From the NCBI GenBank assembly GCA_022606425.2, contig JAHDVF020000075.1:1-64000 (forward strand): a stretch of 64,000 nt of DNA. Direction: 5' to 3'. Made by a program: the position numbers and the translations under genes. Below the pieces are notes generated by a model that searched no databases, was not told the DNA's origin, and saw nothing but the letters and a program-made list of their open reading frames with translations. This DNA is from Lepidostoma basale. Its lineage: Eukaryota; Arthropoda; Insecta; Trichoptera; Lepidostomatidae. Shown one piece after another: positions 9,696 to 19,690 of this stretch. Numbering within the stretch: the stretch's first letter is position 1; every line of letters begins with the position of its first letter.

Positions 9696-12600
9696 CTCGT
9701 TCCGGGAATACAAGGTTGCTCAGGCGAATCTCCAGAGATGCGAGACCGCCACCCTTTCGTTCATCAGGAACATTACTAGTGCTCAATTTGACATCGCCAT
9801 AATGCAGGAACCCTACACCGGGCGTACGGGGATCATTAATAAATCGACGTACTCTGGACCGGTGTACCAGAAAGGCAGAGCGGATTCGCCGACTAAAGCG
9901 GCGATCGTCATCCTAAATCCGAAACTGGCCGAAAGGGCTATTCTGCTGGACGAGCGCAGCGACAGCGAGAACGTATTCGTCGAGATCGACGTGAACGGAC
10001 CCCCTCTGGTGGTGGGCTCGCTCTATTTTCCTCCCAGTGATGACATTGAAGCCGGACTCCTCAAGGCCGGCGCGCTGATAGACGACAAGAGGTACCACCG
10101 CATCCTGATGGGAGCCGACGTTAACGCGAAGAGCATATGGTGGGGGAGCAAAAAGACCGACAAGAGAGGAGACCGGGTCGATCAGTTTGTTTCCCAGTAC
10201 CAGCTCCACGTGTTAAACGAGGGCACCGTCCCCACTTTCGAGACGATGCGGGGCGACACTCTTCTCAGCAGCGTCATCGACGTCACCGTCTGCTCCTCCA
10301 ACCTCATCAAGGAGGTGGAGCACTGGAAGGTGGATAGGGACGTGGCCTCCCTGTCCGATCACAATGCCATCACATTCACCGTGTTGCTGGGCAAGAGTCC
10401 CGATAGCGGAAATAACGAGACGACTTTTCTGTACAAGACGAGCAGAGCGAACTGGATTAAATTCGAAAAGACGCTCAAAGCCAACCTCGCGAGTAGACAA
10501 CTCACCGTCGGAAACATCGACTCTAACGAATTGCAAGGCGTCCTCAACAGGCAGGCGGGAGACTACGTCGAGGCGATCGCTGACGCGTGTCGAGTGGCCA
10601 TACCGACCGTCAGGCCGTCCGAGCGCCGTGCGAGTCCGTGGTGGAACTCTGAATTGGACGGCATGAAGAAGGAGGTCGTCCGAGCCAGGAGGAAGCTGGC
10701 GAATTCCACCGCGGTCCGCAGGGAGCTCGTGACGTTGCCCGCCTACCTGGAGGCGAAACAAACCTACAAAGACGCGATACGATCCGCGAAGATACGCAGC
10801 TGGAAGGAGTTTTGTTGCATCCAGAATAAAGAAACGGTCTGGTCGTCTGTGCAGAGAATTCTGAAGAGCGCCCGCCGACCGCCTCCGGCCACGCTCAAGT
10901 TCGGGAATAAAACGTCGGGCTCCGCGCTTGAGACGGCGACCGCTCTGCTTGAACATTTCTTCCCCGAGGACGTAACTTCGCGCGAAACGCCTGAGCAGCA
11001 TTCTATCCGCCGGAGAGCCTGCGGGTCACTGCTCACGGAAAACGATCCCGCTTTCACCGCAGAGGAGATATGCCGGGCGCTAGAGATCATGGATCCTACC
11101 AGAGCGCCGGGTCGAGATCATCTCACCTCGGACATCTGTTTGAGAGCGTTCAAAACCTCCCCGGAAGTGCTCACCGGCATCTTCAATGCCTGTCTGCGAA
11201 TAGGCTGCTTTCCATTCCTGTGGAAAGTGGCGAGAGTTAAAATTATTCCCAAACCGGGTAAGGACGACTACGGCGACGTTGCCTCGTACAGGCCGTTGGG
11301 ATTGCTGCCCGTGCTGGGAAAGACGCTGGAGAGGCTCTTGATTGACCGCATCTCCTGGAGATTCGGCAGTCGAGGGGCGCTCTGCGTGCGCCAGTACGGG
11401 TTCACTCGGCAGCGGAGCACCGAGGACGCGATGGTCGCTGCGGTCGACCTTATCAGGTCAGCTAACCGCGAGGGATGTCACGCCTGCGTGATATCCCTCG
11501 ATATCAAAGGCGCGTTCGACAACGCCTGGTGGCCCCACCTGCTGTCGCAACTCGCAAAACACGACTGTCCGGACAACATCTTTCGCGTCTTCAAGGACTA
11601 CCTATCGGACAGAATGGTCGAAATCCGATACGCGGGAGCCTACTCGAACAGATCGTCGAGCAAGGGCTGCATTCAAGGATCGGCCTGCGGCCCGGTGCTC
11701 TGGAACGTAGCGCTCGACGAGCTCCTGCAGCTGCCTTTTCGCGACGAAGTACACGTTCAGGCCTTCGCGGACGACGTGCTTCTGATCGTGAGGCACAGAG
11801 ACGTCGGCGCCGTGGAGGCGATAGTCAATGAAACACTCTCGCAGATCACCTCCTGGGGGGAGCGAGTCAAGCTGCAGTTCTCGGAGGAGAAAACTAAGGC
11901 TTTGTTCATCACGAGGAGAAAGGCGTCAGCCCCGAGCCTCGTGATGAACGGGAAGCCTCTCCCGCTGTCCAAGGACTGCAAGGTTCTGGGGATTGTACTG
12001 GACGACGCTCTCAACTGGAGCAAACATGTAGATATGGCGTGCAAGAAGGCCGTCAATTATACCAAGAAGTTAACGCACATGGCGAAAGCCACTTGGGGAC
12101 TCAGCCCGGAGGTGCTGCGGGCCCTCTACATCGGCGTGGTGGAGCCGACCATCACCTACGCGGCGAGCGTCTGGGCAGAAGCGGCAGGCAGGAATAACAT
12201 CCAGCTAAAGCTGAACAGGGTTCAGAGAGCGATAGGCATACGAATTTGCAAAGCCTATAGAACTGCCTCTCTGACCTCAGTCCAGGCGATAGCAGACCTG
12301 ATGCCGCTGGACCTGAGGCTCAAGGAGCTCAAAATGATAGGCGATGTCAAACGAACCGGCTCCAGCGAACTCTTACCGGGGGACCGCGGCTACCAGGGAG
12401 TCGTCAAGTGGACGGAGCTGCCGCATCCCGTCGAGCAGATTGGAGAATTGACGGCCCACCCTGAGACATACAGAAGAGACGCATTCCCACCGGATGAAGT
12501 AGATATATACACAGACGGAAGCAAGACCGGAGGAAAGGTTGGCGCGGCGTTTGCAGTTTTTGGCGCTGTCGGAGAGATCAAGTGCAGGAAGCTGCCTATG

Positions 12601-13368
12601 GCGGATTATTGCACGGTATTCCAGGCCGAACTCTTCGCCATCGCAGAGGCCCTGAGATGGGTAGTCGCCGACACCTCGTGGAGGAAGGTTAACGTCTTGA
12701 CCGACTGCATGAGCGCGACTAAGGCTCTGAGCGACGGCGCGCCCACCAATCCGATGGTCTTCCAGATTCAAAAGACTTCCAAATTCCTTAGAGACCGCGG
12801 AACAGAATGCACCTTCTTGTGGATCAGAGGTCATAACGGACTGGAAGGGAACGAAAGAGCAGATGAGCTGGCTAAAGCGGCCGCCCTTAGGGTCAAAACT
12901 GCCAAGCTCTACTCCGAGTTTCCTCTCAGCTACGCGAAACGCACGATCCGAGAACAAATGAATCAGCTGTGGGAAGAGAGATACGAGAACAGCGCCACCG
13001 GAAGCGGGACCAAGAATTTTCTCCCCTCCGTAAGAGACGCGAAAGAGCTGAGGAAGAGAATAACACCTTCGTTCCAGCTCTCGCAAGTTCTCACTGGGCA
13101 TGGTGCCACACTCTCGTATCTACACAGATTCAAGATTAAAGATTCACCTCACTGTCCCTGTGACTCACAAACAGACCAAACAATCGAACACGTTATCATC
13201 CACTGCCCCATCTACACGCGAGAGAGATGGAAACTGGAGAAGGAATGCCAGAAAAGGGGCATAATTATCAGTGACTTCCCAGCCATCCTCCGCAACACAG
13301 AAACACTCCACATCTTCAGAGACTTCGCAACCACGGTGGTGGATCGGTTGCGAGCGGCCAACAAGTAG
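9685..13368 (+). CDS. TRAS ORF2: endonuclease-reverse transcriptase-RNase H
   Basis: A 1227-aa enzyme that nicks telomeric DNA and copies element RNA at the nick (target-primed reverse transcription). An APE-type endonuclease occupies about residues 9-234, with catalytic-type Glu42 (MQEPYTG), D145/N147 (GADVNAK) and SDHN at 224-227. The reverse transcriptase spans about 517-780, with IPKPGK, RPLGLL, QYGF, SLDIKGAFD, GCIQGS and the FADD catalytic motif at about 694-697. The RNase H domain spans about 940-1070 (DIYTDGS, QAELFAIAEAL, LTDC, GNERADE). A Cys/His cluster (CPCD...EHVIIHC) lies at about 1156-1175. No break is seen. The ORF starts inside the ORF1 stop overlap, so translation probably relies on reinitiation after ORF1 termination. 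Confidence 0.95.
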   Translation: MGSDSFREYKVAQANLQRCETATLSFIRNITSAQFDIAIMQEPYTGRTGIINKSTYSGPVYQKGRADSPTKAAIVILNPKLAERAILLDERSDSENVFVEIDVNGPPLVVGSLYFPPSDDIEAGLLKAGALIDDKRYHRILMGADVNAKSIWWGSKKTDKRGDRVDQFVSQYQLHVLNEGTVPTFETMRGDTLLSSVIDVTVCSSNLIKEVEHWKVDRDVASLSDHNAITFTVLLGKSPDSGNNETTFLYKTSRANWIKFEKTLKANLASRQLTVGNIDSNELQGVLNRQAGDYVEAIADACRVAIPTVRPSERRASPWWNSELDGMKKEVVRARRKLANSTAVRRELVTLPAYLEAKQTYKDAIRSAKIRSWKEFCCIQNKETVWSSVQRILKSARRPPPATLKFGNKTSGSALETATALLEHFFPEDVTSRETPEQHSIRRRACGSLLTENDPAFTAEEICRALEIMDPTRAPGRDHLTSDICLRAFKTSPEVLTGIFNACLRIGCFPFLWKVARVKIIPKPGKDDYGDVASYRPLGLLPVLGKTLERLLIDRISWRFGSRGALCVRQYGFTRQRSTEDAMVAAVDLIRSANREGCHACVISLDIKGAFDNAWWPHLLSQLAKHDCPDNIFRVFKDYLSDRMVEIRYAGAYSNRSSSKGCIQGSACGPVLWNVALDELLQLPFRDEVHVQAFADDVLLIVRHRDVGAVEAIVNETLSQITSWGERVKLQFSEEKTKALFITRRKASAPSLVMNGKPLPLSKDCKVLGIVLDDALNWSKHVDMACKKAVNYTKKLTHMAKATWGLSPEVLRALYIGVVEPTITYAASVWAEAAGRNNIQLKLNRVQRAIGIRICKAYRTASLTSVQAIADLMPLDLRLKELKMIGDVKRTGSSELLPGDRGYQGVVKWTELPHPVEQIGELTAHPETYRRDAFPPDEVDIYTDGSKTGGKVGAAFAVFGAVGEIKCRKLPMADYCTVFQAELFAIAEALRWVVADTSWRKVNVLTDCMSATKALSDGAPTNPMVFQIQKTSKFLRDRGTECTFLWIRGHNGLEGNERADELAKAAALRVKTAKLYSEFPLSYAKRTIREQMNQLWEERYENSATGSGTKNFLPSVRDAKELRKRITPSFQLSQVLTGHGATLSYLHRFKIKDSPHCPCDSQTDQTIEHVIIHCPIYTRERWKLEKECQKRGIIISDFPAILRNTETLHIFRDFATTVVDRLRAANK

Positions 13369-13429
13369 TTCTAATTAAAAATAAATTGTTTTACACAGCT
13401 ATGTCTTTTATTGTATTCTTCAACAGGTA

Positions 13430-13520
13430 CACCGCGTCCCGGTTGAGGTTTTCCATGGTTCCCTCAGCTGTAAGGCAAATGTCGGGATGCTATTAGCTAG
13501 CCCATGGACCCACAAGGCAG
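13430..13520 (+). other. Conserved 3' UTR block of TRAS copies 1 and 2
   Basis: Most of the 3' UTR differs between copy 1 and copy 2, but a block from the GTACxxCGCGTCCCG region through TTTTCCATGGTTCCCTCAG and AAATGTCGGGATGC to TTAGCTAG.CCATGGA is nearly identical (1280-1365 in copy 1). It contains CCATGG twice and short self-complementary stretches. It could be the RNA structure recognised by the element's own reverse transcriptase; that is inference. Confidence 0.5.
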
Positions 13521-13651
13521 GCACTCTTACAAACACTTAGTTAAATTCGCACACAGAATCACTGTTAATAAAGATCTCAACGCCATGAATAATTAAAACT
13601 CAAGGCATTATATAGAAAACACAACCAAGTAAAAAAAAAAAAAAAAAAAAA

Positions 13652-13752
13652 CCTAACCTAACCTAACCTAACCTAACCTAACCTAACCTAACCTAACCTA
13701 ACCTAACCTAACCTAACCTAACCTAACCTAACCTAACCTAACCTAACCTAAC
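13652..13752 (+). repeat. Telomeric (CCTAA)n array B
   Basis: About 20 uninterrupted CCTAA copies between the poly(A) of copy 2 and the 5' end of the third element. No CCCAA variants are seen here, unlike in arrays A and C. Confidence 0.97.
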
Positions 13753-13826
13753 CACTGTTGTCGGTGCTTGTTTTCTTTCGTACATTTCTATTCTTTCGGC
13801 GCGTTTTCCGAAGTCAACTCTCGGAA

Positions 13827-15274
13827 ATGTCGACGCCGGAGAAAGGGGCCGCTGCGACCTCGTCGCCCGGTGGGAACCCATTCGAAACGTCAATATTGAC
13901 GCCTCGTTCTCCCCCAGCCACTGACCGTTCAAAAAAAGGCCTTGAGCCAAAACTCGCGAAGGCCAAAAAGCCACAGCCGCCGAGGTTGACTCGCCAGATC
14001 CCGGCAAAGGTCAAGGAGGCGGTCATGCCTAAGACAGCCGGGACGAGAAAGTCACCTCCCTCTTGTTCTGGGACAGTGTCCCAATCGGCAGCAGGGTCGA
14101 TAGTATCGACCCCGTCGACTTCGGAAGTTGCTCTCCAGACGACCCCCCCGCCCACACACGGTCAGGAAGGTTTGTCGGGGGACATGTCCCTCGACGCCAT
14201 GTCCCTTAAAATGATCAAGCTCTCGACCAGTGGCTTGCGCCTGGTGGATCCCTTGAAGGGAAACATCACAAGGGAGGCCCGCGAGGGTTTGATGAGTATC
14301 TTTACCGACATCATCGATCTAGCCTCTTTACCGACATCATCGATCTAGCCTCTGATATGACGAGGAAGAGCCAACTTCAAGAGACGACTTTCTTAAAGGA
14401 GAAGGTCGCTCTAATTCAGAAATCCGTCTCAAGTAGCATTCACGCGTCACAATCGGTACCTTCAGTCGGACCGATGAGTTACGCTTCGATGGTAGCTTCA
14501 GGTCCTTCCCATGCCGTCATAGTTAGCTCTTTGGATAAGTCTAAGACGAGCTCCGACATCATGTCGACTCTGAGACAGGAAGTGAAACCTTCTGATTTGA
14601 AGGTCGGGGTAAATGCCATGATAAAAACGAAGGATAATAAAGTCATCATAAAGCTTCCGACATCTAATGATGCTAAAACCTTGCGGGTTGCTCTTCCCGG
14701 ACTCACAAAGGGAAACCTGGTTGCCAAGGAGGGCAAAAGGTTGATGCCCACAGTCCTTCTAAAGGGAATCGAAAAAGAGACCCGCGACGAGGAAGTCGTC
14801 GAGTACATTCTCCAGCAGAATGACTCGATTTTCGAGGCGACAGGAGACAATAAAGAAGCAATAAAGCTTCAGAGGTCATTCCGTAATAGGCACAGCGAGC
14901 GCTTGCGGAATGCTGTCCTCCTAGTCAGTAAAGAAGTGAGAGAGGCAATGATCCAACAGGGTCGGATCAGTATAGGGTATCAAAGGGTACAGGTCGAAGA
15001 CAGTTGCCCCTTGATTCAGTGTTATAAATGTATGGGATTTGGTCATACTGCAGTAAGGTGCCTTGAAAGCAAGGACCGTTGTCTTCACTGCGCGGGAGAT
15101 CACAAATCTGTGACCTGCACTAAAAAAGATAAAGAGGCCGATCATCGATGCTGGAATTGCATCAAAATGGCCAAGGGAAAAACTGAAGCTTCTAGGCATA
15201 GGGCTAATGATAGGGACTGTCCTTATAGGACCAAAATGATGATTAGGACAATGGAGAGAGTCAATTATGGCTAG
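13827..15274 (+). pseudogene. ORF1 (gag-like) of copy 3, broken by a 26-bp tandem duplication
   Basis: The reading frame starts at the ATG at 13827 (the open frame upstream to 13758 has only a TTG) and stops at 14346-14348. It resumes in another frame to 15274. The break is a perfect 26-bp tandem duplication (14300-14325 and 14326-14351, CTTTACCGAC...CTAGCCT); with a single copy the frame would be continuous. The N-terminal part is Ser/Thr/Pro-rich. The C-terminal part has three Cys/His clusters (CYKCMGFGHTAVRC, CLHCAGDHKSVTC, then CWNC...DCPY), as in the ORF1 of copy 2. Its end overlaps ORF2 by 8 nt (ATGGCTAG). Confidence 0.85.
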
Positions 15275-18200
15275 CTCCATTCTGACTTCTACCGCCGGGA
15301 TCCAATCCCACATAACCGGCGCGATCAAAGTTATTCAGTGGAACCTGGGCCGCTGTAAAGCGGCACAGGAAGAAGCACTGGTCAATAGATGGGGGCGGAT
15401 GTTATGTTGCTTCAGGAGCCTTATACAGGCAATACGGGCAGAATCAATGCTTCTGGGGTGGCCGTTTATCAGTCGTTAGGATCCCAGGAGCATGTTTGTA
15501 AAGCAGCAGTAATAGTCTTCAGGCCTAATTTCAAAGGCATACTGCTGAGTAAATACAGTGATTGCAATACTGTGCTTGTCAAAATAGTGACCGATACTGG
15601 TCCCATGATAATCGGGTCCATGTATGTGGAACCAGACTCGGACGTTGTCCCGGCTCTGGATAAACTCAGACTTCTGGAAAATATTCCCATGTTGATAGGG
15701 TGCGATTTAAACGCTAAAAATGTATGGTGGGGGAGTTCAAGGACGGACCGTAGGGGCGAGAAAGTTGCGGATTTCTTATCCGAACTCGATCTTCACATCT
15801 TAAATGATGGCAATCGGCCCACTTTCGAGGCTTTTCGTGGCCTTCTTCACATCACGAGTGTTATCGACATGACGTTTTGCTCTTCTAGTCTGTTGGACAC
15901 CGTTGATGGTTGGAAAGTGGAGTCTGATAATAATCATCTCAGCGATCATAATCCCATTCAGTTCGAAATTAAAGCCAGTATATGGAATCCCAATGAAACT
16001 TCGACGGCCATTTTCAATACCAAAAAGGCCAACTGGGAGAAATTTTTGATTAAAGTTAAGCGAGGAATGAAAGAGCGTAATATATCAGAACACTTCTTCT
16101 CTGATGTACGCAACTCGCAGGAGTTGGAAAGTAAAATCGATTTGTTGATGGAAATTCTGAACGATTCGTGCAAAGCTAGCATACCAATCAGGAAACCTTT
16201 CAAAAGGCAACCCTGTCCTTGGTGGAATGCTGAGCTCGACAATCTCAAAAAAGAAGCTAGGAAATATAGGCATAGACTTCAAAACTCGAGTGCGCTCCGT
16301 AGAGAGACGAAGTCTCTAGATGAGTACCTCGAGGCTAAACGGGTTTACAAAAACGCCATTCAGAAGGCGAAAACAGATTCTTGGAAAAATTACTGCGGTT
16401 CTCAGAACAGAGAAACCGCCTGGTCGGCAATTCACAGGGTTCTGGTCAACCGAAAAAAGACCACTCCACTTGCGACGTTGAAAGATGGTAACGAGCACTT
16501 GGCTTCGGCCGAGGAAAGCGCTCGCCGTCTGTTGGAAAGATTCTTTCCAGACGATATTTCTGAGCGAGAGACTCGCGAACAAATAGATATCCGGCGTAGA
16601 GCAGAAATCATACCTTTCACGGATAATGATCCGATATTCACGGTCGAGGAAATTGAGGACATAATGTCCAATATTGATCCGGGAAAAGCACCCGGTGAAG
16701 ATCATTTCACCGCGGACATTTGCTTTCGATTCTTTAACGCGGATAGGTCACTTGTACTCGGTATGTACAATGCATGTCTTAGGGTGAGCCACTTTCCGGC
16801 TCGATGGAAATTAGCGAGGGTTATCGTCATTCCCAAATCGGGAAAGGACGACCTTCATGACATTGGGTCTTACAGACCAATCGGTCTCATTTCGGTCTTC
16901 GGCAAAGTGCTTGAAAAGTTGATGATAAATCGCAACAACTGGCATTTCCGCCGCAGGGGCTTGCTAAGCCAGAAACAATACGGGTTCACACCCCAAAAAT
17001 CAACGGAAGATGCTCTTCATGCATCAGTAAATGTACTCAGAACTGCGTTGCAAAATAAGAAATTGAGCATAGCGATTTCGCTCGACATTAAAGGAGCCTT
17101 TGATAATGCCTGGTGGCCGTTTTTGATGTGCCAACTGAGCAGCAAAAAGTGCCCTCGAAATTTGTTTTCATTGGTGAAGAGCTATCACCAGCAAAGGAAG
17201 GTTGTTCTTTCGCACTTTGATGCGACTCTCGAAAAGGTAACGACAAAAGGATGCGTACAGGGTTCTTCTTGTGGGCCGAGTTTCTGGAATTACATCCTGG
17301 ATGATGTACTCCAAAAAGATCTGGGTGAGGGTGTCGAGTTGAGGGCGTTTGCGGACGATCTCCTCTTGACAGCTGTGTCAAACGATACAGCTGATCTCGA
17401 AAGAATGGTTGATAGTGCGCTCGAGATTGTCACTTCATGGGGCTCTAAAGCCAAACTGCAATTCGCAGAAAATAAAACATACGCGATGTTTCTGACGAGA
17501 AGGAAGGACCGTCAGCCAATCATTCACATGAATGGCGTCCGTTTGAATTTCGTTGACCATTTCAAAGTATTGGGTCTTACAATAGACCGCCATCTCAATT
17601 GGTCGAAACACGTTGATAGTATTTGTAAAAAGGCCGCTGGCATCTCAAATAAGCTTGTTCGAGCCGCTAAACCCACATGGGGTGCGTCCCCGGAGGTTAT
17701 GCGACAGATTTACGTGGGCGCAGTAGAGCCCTTGATAACTTACGCTTCGAGTGTGTGGGCGGGGGCGGTCAGGAAGAGAGTCAATCGAAAGAAATTAGAT
17801 TCAGTCCAACGGCAGATAGCCATTAGATCATGCAGGGGATATAGGACTATCTCCCTGGTTTCGGCACAAGTCCTAAGTGGATTTATGCCCCTCGATTTGA
17901 GAGTTAGGGAACTAGCAGAAGCATATGAGGTGAAGAAAAACCTCACTTTGCAAGACTTGCCGCAAGATCGATTTTATCAGGGTGTAGGGTGTCATTTTTC
18001 ACTTCCTCATCCGGCAGAGCGTCATCCGTTAAATCACGGGTTTGACGACCAGGTAGTACCTGGTATGGTGCCGGATGAGTTGAGAATCTATACGGATGGA
18101 AGTCTTCTCGATGGTAGAGTAGGGGCAGCTTTCGTACCTTACGATGGTTTCAGAGAGCTGCCCGCGAGAAAGTTTAAGTTAGATGATTTCTGCTCCGTGT

Positions 18201-19039
18201 TCCAAGCGGAACTCGTTGCAATCAAAGACGCCCTGACCTTTGTTCTAAAGAAGCCACCCAATCGGTGGAAAAATATTTCAATTTTCACAGACTGTAAGTC
18301 TGGAGTTCACGCGATTTCAGACCGCAATTCGGTAAACCCCATCGTAATGGACATCAGATCGGATGTCCAAGTACTTCGTAATAGACATCAGGATGTCTAT
18401 ATCGGTTGGATTAGGGGACATTGTGGTATTCTTGGTAACGAAAGAGCAGATGAAAAGGCTCGAGAGGCTACGTTGAAAAAGACAGCTCCCGATTTTGCCA
18501 ATTTCCCACTCAGTTTTGCAAAAAGAAAAATCAGGGGTCGAATTCTTCACCTTTGGAACGAACAGTATTTGAAGGAAGCCACCGGAAGGGTGACTAAAAT
18601 ATTCTTCCCTTCGATATACCATGCCAAAGAGTTTCTCAAAATACAGAATGTCGGTTTCGAGCTCACTCAGATGCTCACTGGTCACGGTAGGCTCATGAGC
18701 TACCTGTATAGATTCAAACTTTCGGAAATAGACAGTTGCCCATGTGACGATGGGACTCCTCAAGATGTCTATCACTTGCTTATGCTTTGCCCCCTTTTCA
18801 GCCGTCGGAGACATCAACTGGAGGCGCGCTGCAGAAGTGTGGGTATAGATTTATGTGACATCCCTTCGGTGATGATTCACAAAGAGTTGGCACGAGAGAT
18901 CGTGTCATTTATGATTAAGATTATTCAGGACATTGGTATCATTAACCAAGCTAGGGAACAAAACGCCGTACACTCTTCGAGTGGAACGGAAGGCCTGATG
19001 ACAACAGTCAACAGGCCGGCTTCTCCTGGAGAGTTTTAG
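15267..19039 (+). pseudogene. ORF2 (EN-RT-RNase H) of copy 3, one frameshift in the endonuclease
   Basis: The ORF starts at the ATG at 15267, overlapping the ORF1 stop. The first about 40 residues (IKVIQWNLGRCKAAQ...) are in one frame, and from 15389 the rest is open to 19039 in another. The switch sits at a run of five Gs (15391-15395) where one more G would keep the frame, so it may be a real deletion or a homopolymer error. Downstream everything is intact: endonuclease (LLQEPYTG, GCDLNAK, SDHNP), reverse transcriptase (IPKSGK, SLDIKGAFD, GCVQGSSCGP, AFADD), RNase H (IYTDGS, FQAELVAI, TDCKSG, GNERADE) and a C-terminal Cys/His cluster (CPCDD...LLMLCP). Confidence 0.88.
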
Positions 19040-19254
19040 GTGGTTTCCTCTCCACAAGAGCAAATGCTGAGAAGTTCCTTTTGGTCCACCATAGATTGTC
19101 CTTTCCAAATCCCGAATCGAATAGCTAGCTAGATGGAACCTTAAGTTCAATAAAAGCAGAATATCCATTTGTTGATTTATAAACCTTGTACATAATATGC
19201 AAGGTAAATAATAATGCAACTCCCATTTAAAAAAAAAAAAAAAAAAAAAAAAAA

Positions 19255-19690
19255 CCTAACCCAACCCAACCTAACCTAACCCAACCCAACCCAACCCAAC
19301 CCAACCCAACCCAACCTAACCTAACCTAACCTAACCTAACCTAACCTAACCTAACCTAACCTAACCTAACCTAACCTAACCTAACCTAACCTAACCTAAC
19401 CTAACCTAACCTAACCTAACCTAACCTAACCCAACCCAACCTAACCCAACCCAACCCAACCTAACCTAACCCAACCCAACCTAACCTAACCCAACCCAAC
19501 CCAACCCAACCCAACCTAACCTAACCTAACCCAACCTAACCTAACCTAACCTAACCTAACCTAACCTAACCTAACCTAACCTAACCTAACCTAACCTAAC
19601 CTAACCTAACCTAACCTAACCTAACCTAACCTAACCTAACCTAACCTAACCTAACCTAACCTAACCTAACCTAACCTAACCCAACCTTGC
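19255..19690 (+). repeat. Telomeric (CCTAA)n array C with two CCCAA variant blocks
   Basis: About 87 pentamers. One CCCAA-rich block lies at 19260-19315 and a second at 19430-19540. The second has the same order of CCCAA and CCTAA as array A (1621-1730). It is the innermost pure telomere-repeat tract before the 108-bp satellite. Confidence 0.97.

Larger units (their letters stand above)
7962..13651 (+). mobile_element. TRAS-type non-LTR retrotransposon, near-intact (copy 2)
   Basis: Two overlapping ORFs (gag-like, then EN-RT-RNase H) with 3' UTR 13369-13630 and poly(A) 13631-13651 abutting CCTAA. Neither ORF has a stop or frameshift, so this copy may be competent. The unique 5' UTR starts where the last partial 598-bp unit ends (7961/7962). 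If the monomer array belongs to the element, the full element is about 11.8 kb, from 1821. TRAS and SART are the telomere-specific R1-clade LINEs of moths; the poly(A)-CCTAA junction favours TRAS. Family-level placement needs a phylogeny. Confidence 0.92.
13753..19254 (+). mobile_element. Second, diverged TRAS-like telomeric retrotransposon (copy 3, damaged)
   Basis: It has the same architecture and orientation as copy 2 (ORF1, overlapping ORF2, poly(A) 19229-19254, then CCTAA). The protein sequence is clearly different, so it is a separate lineage. Codon use is more AT-rich than in copy 2. The sequence before the ORF1 ATG is only 74 nt (13753-13826), far shorter than copy 2's, suggesting 5' truncation or a different promoter. 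Both ORFs carry one frame-breaking lesion. Confidence 0.9.

Noticed and set aside
13758..13826. Upstream start for ORF1 of copy 3 at 13758
   Set aside because: The codon there is TTG; the first ATG is 13827 and gives a gag-like N-terminus.
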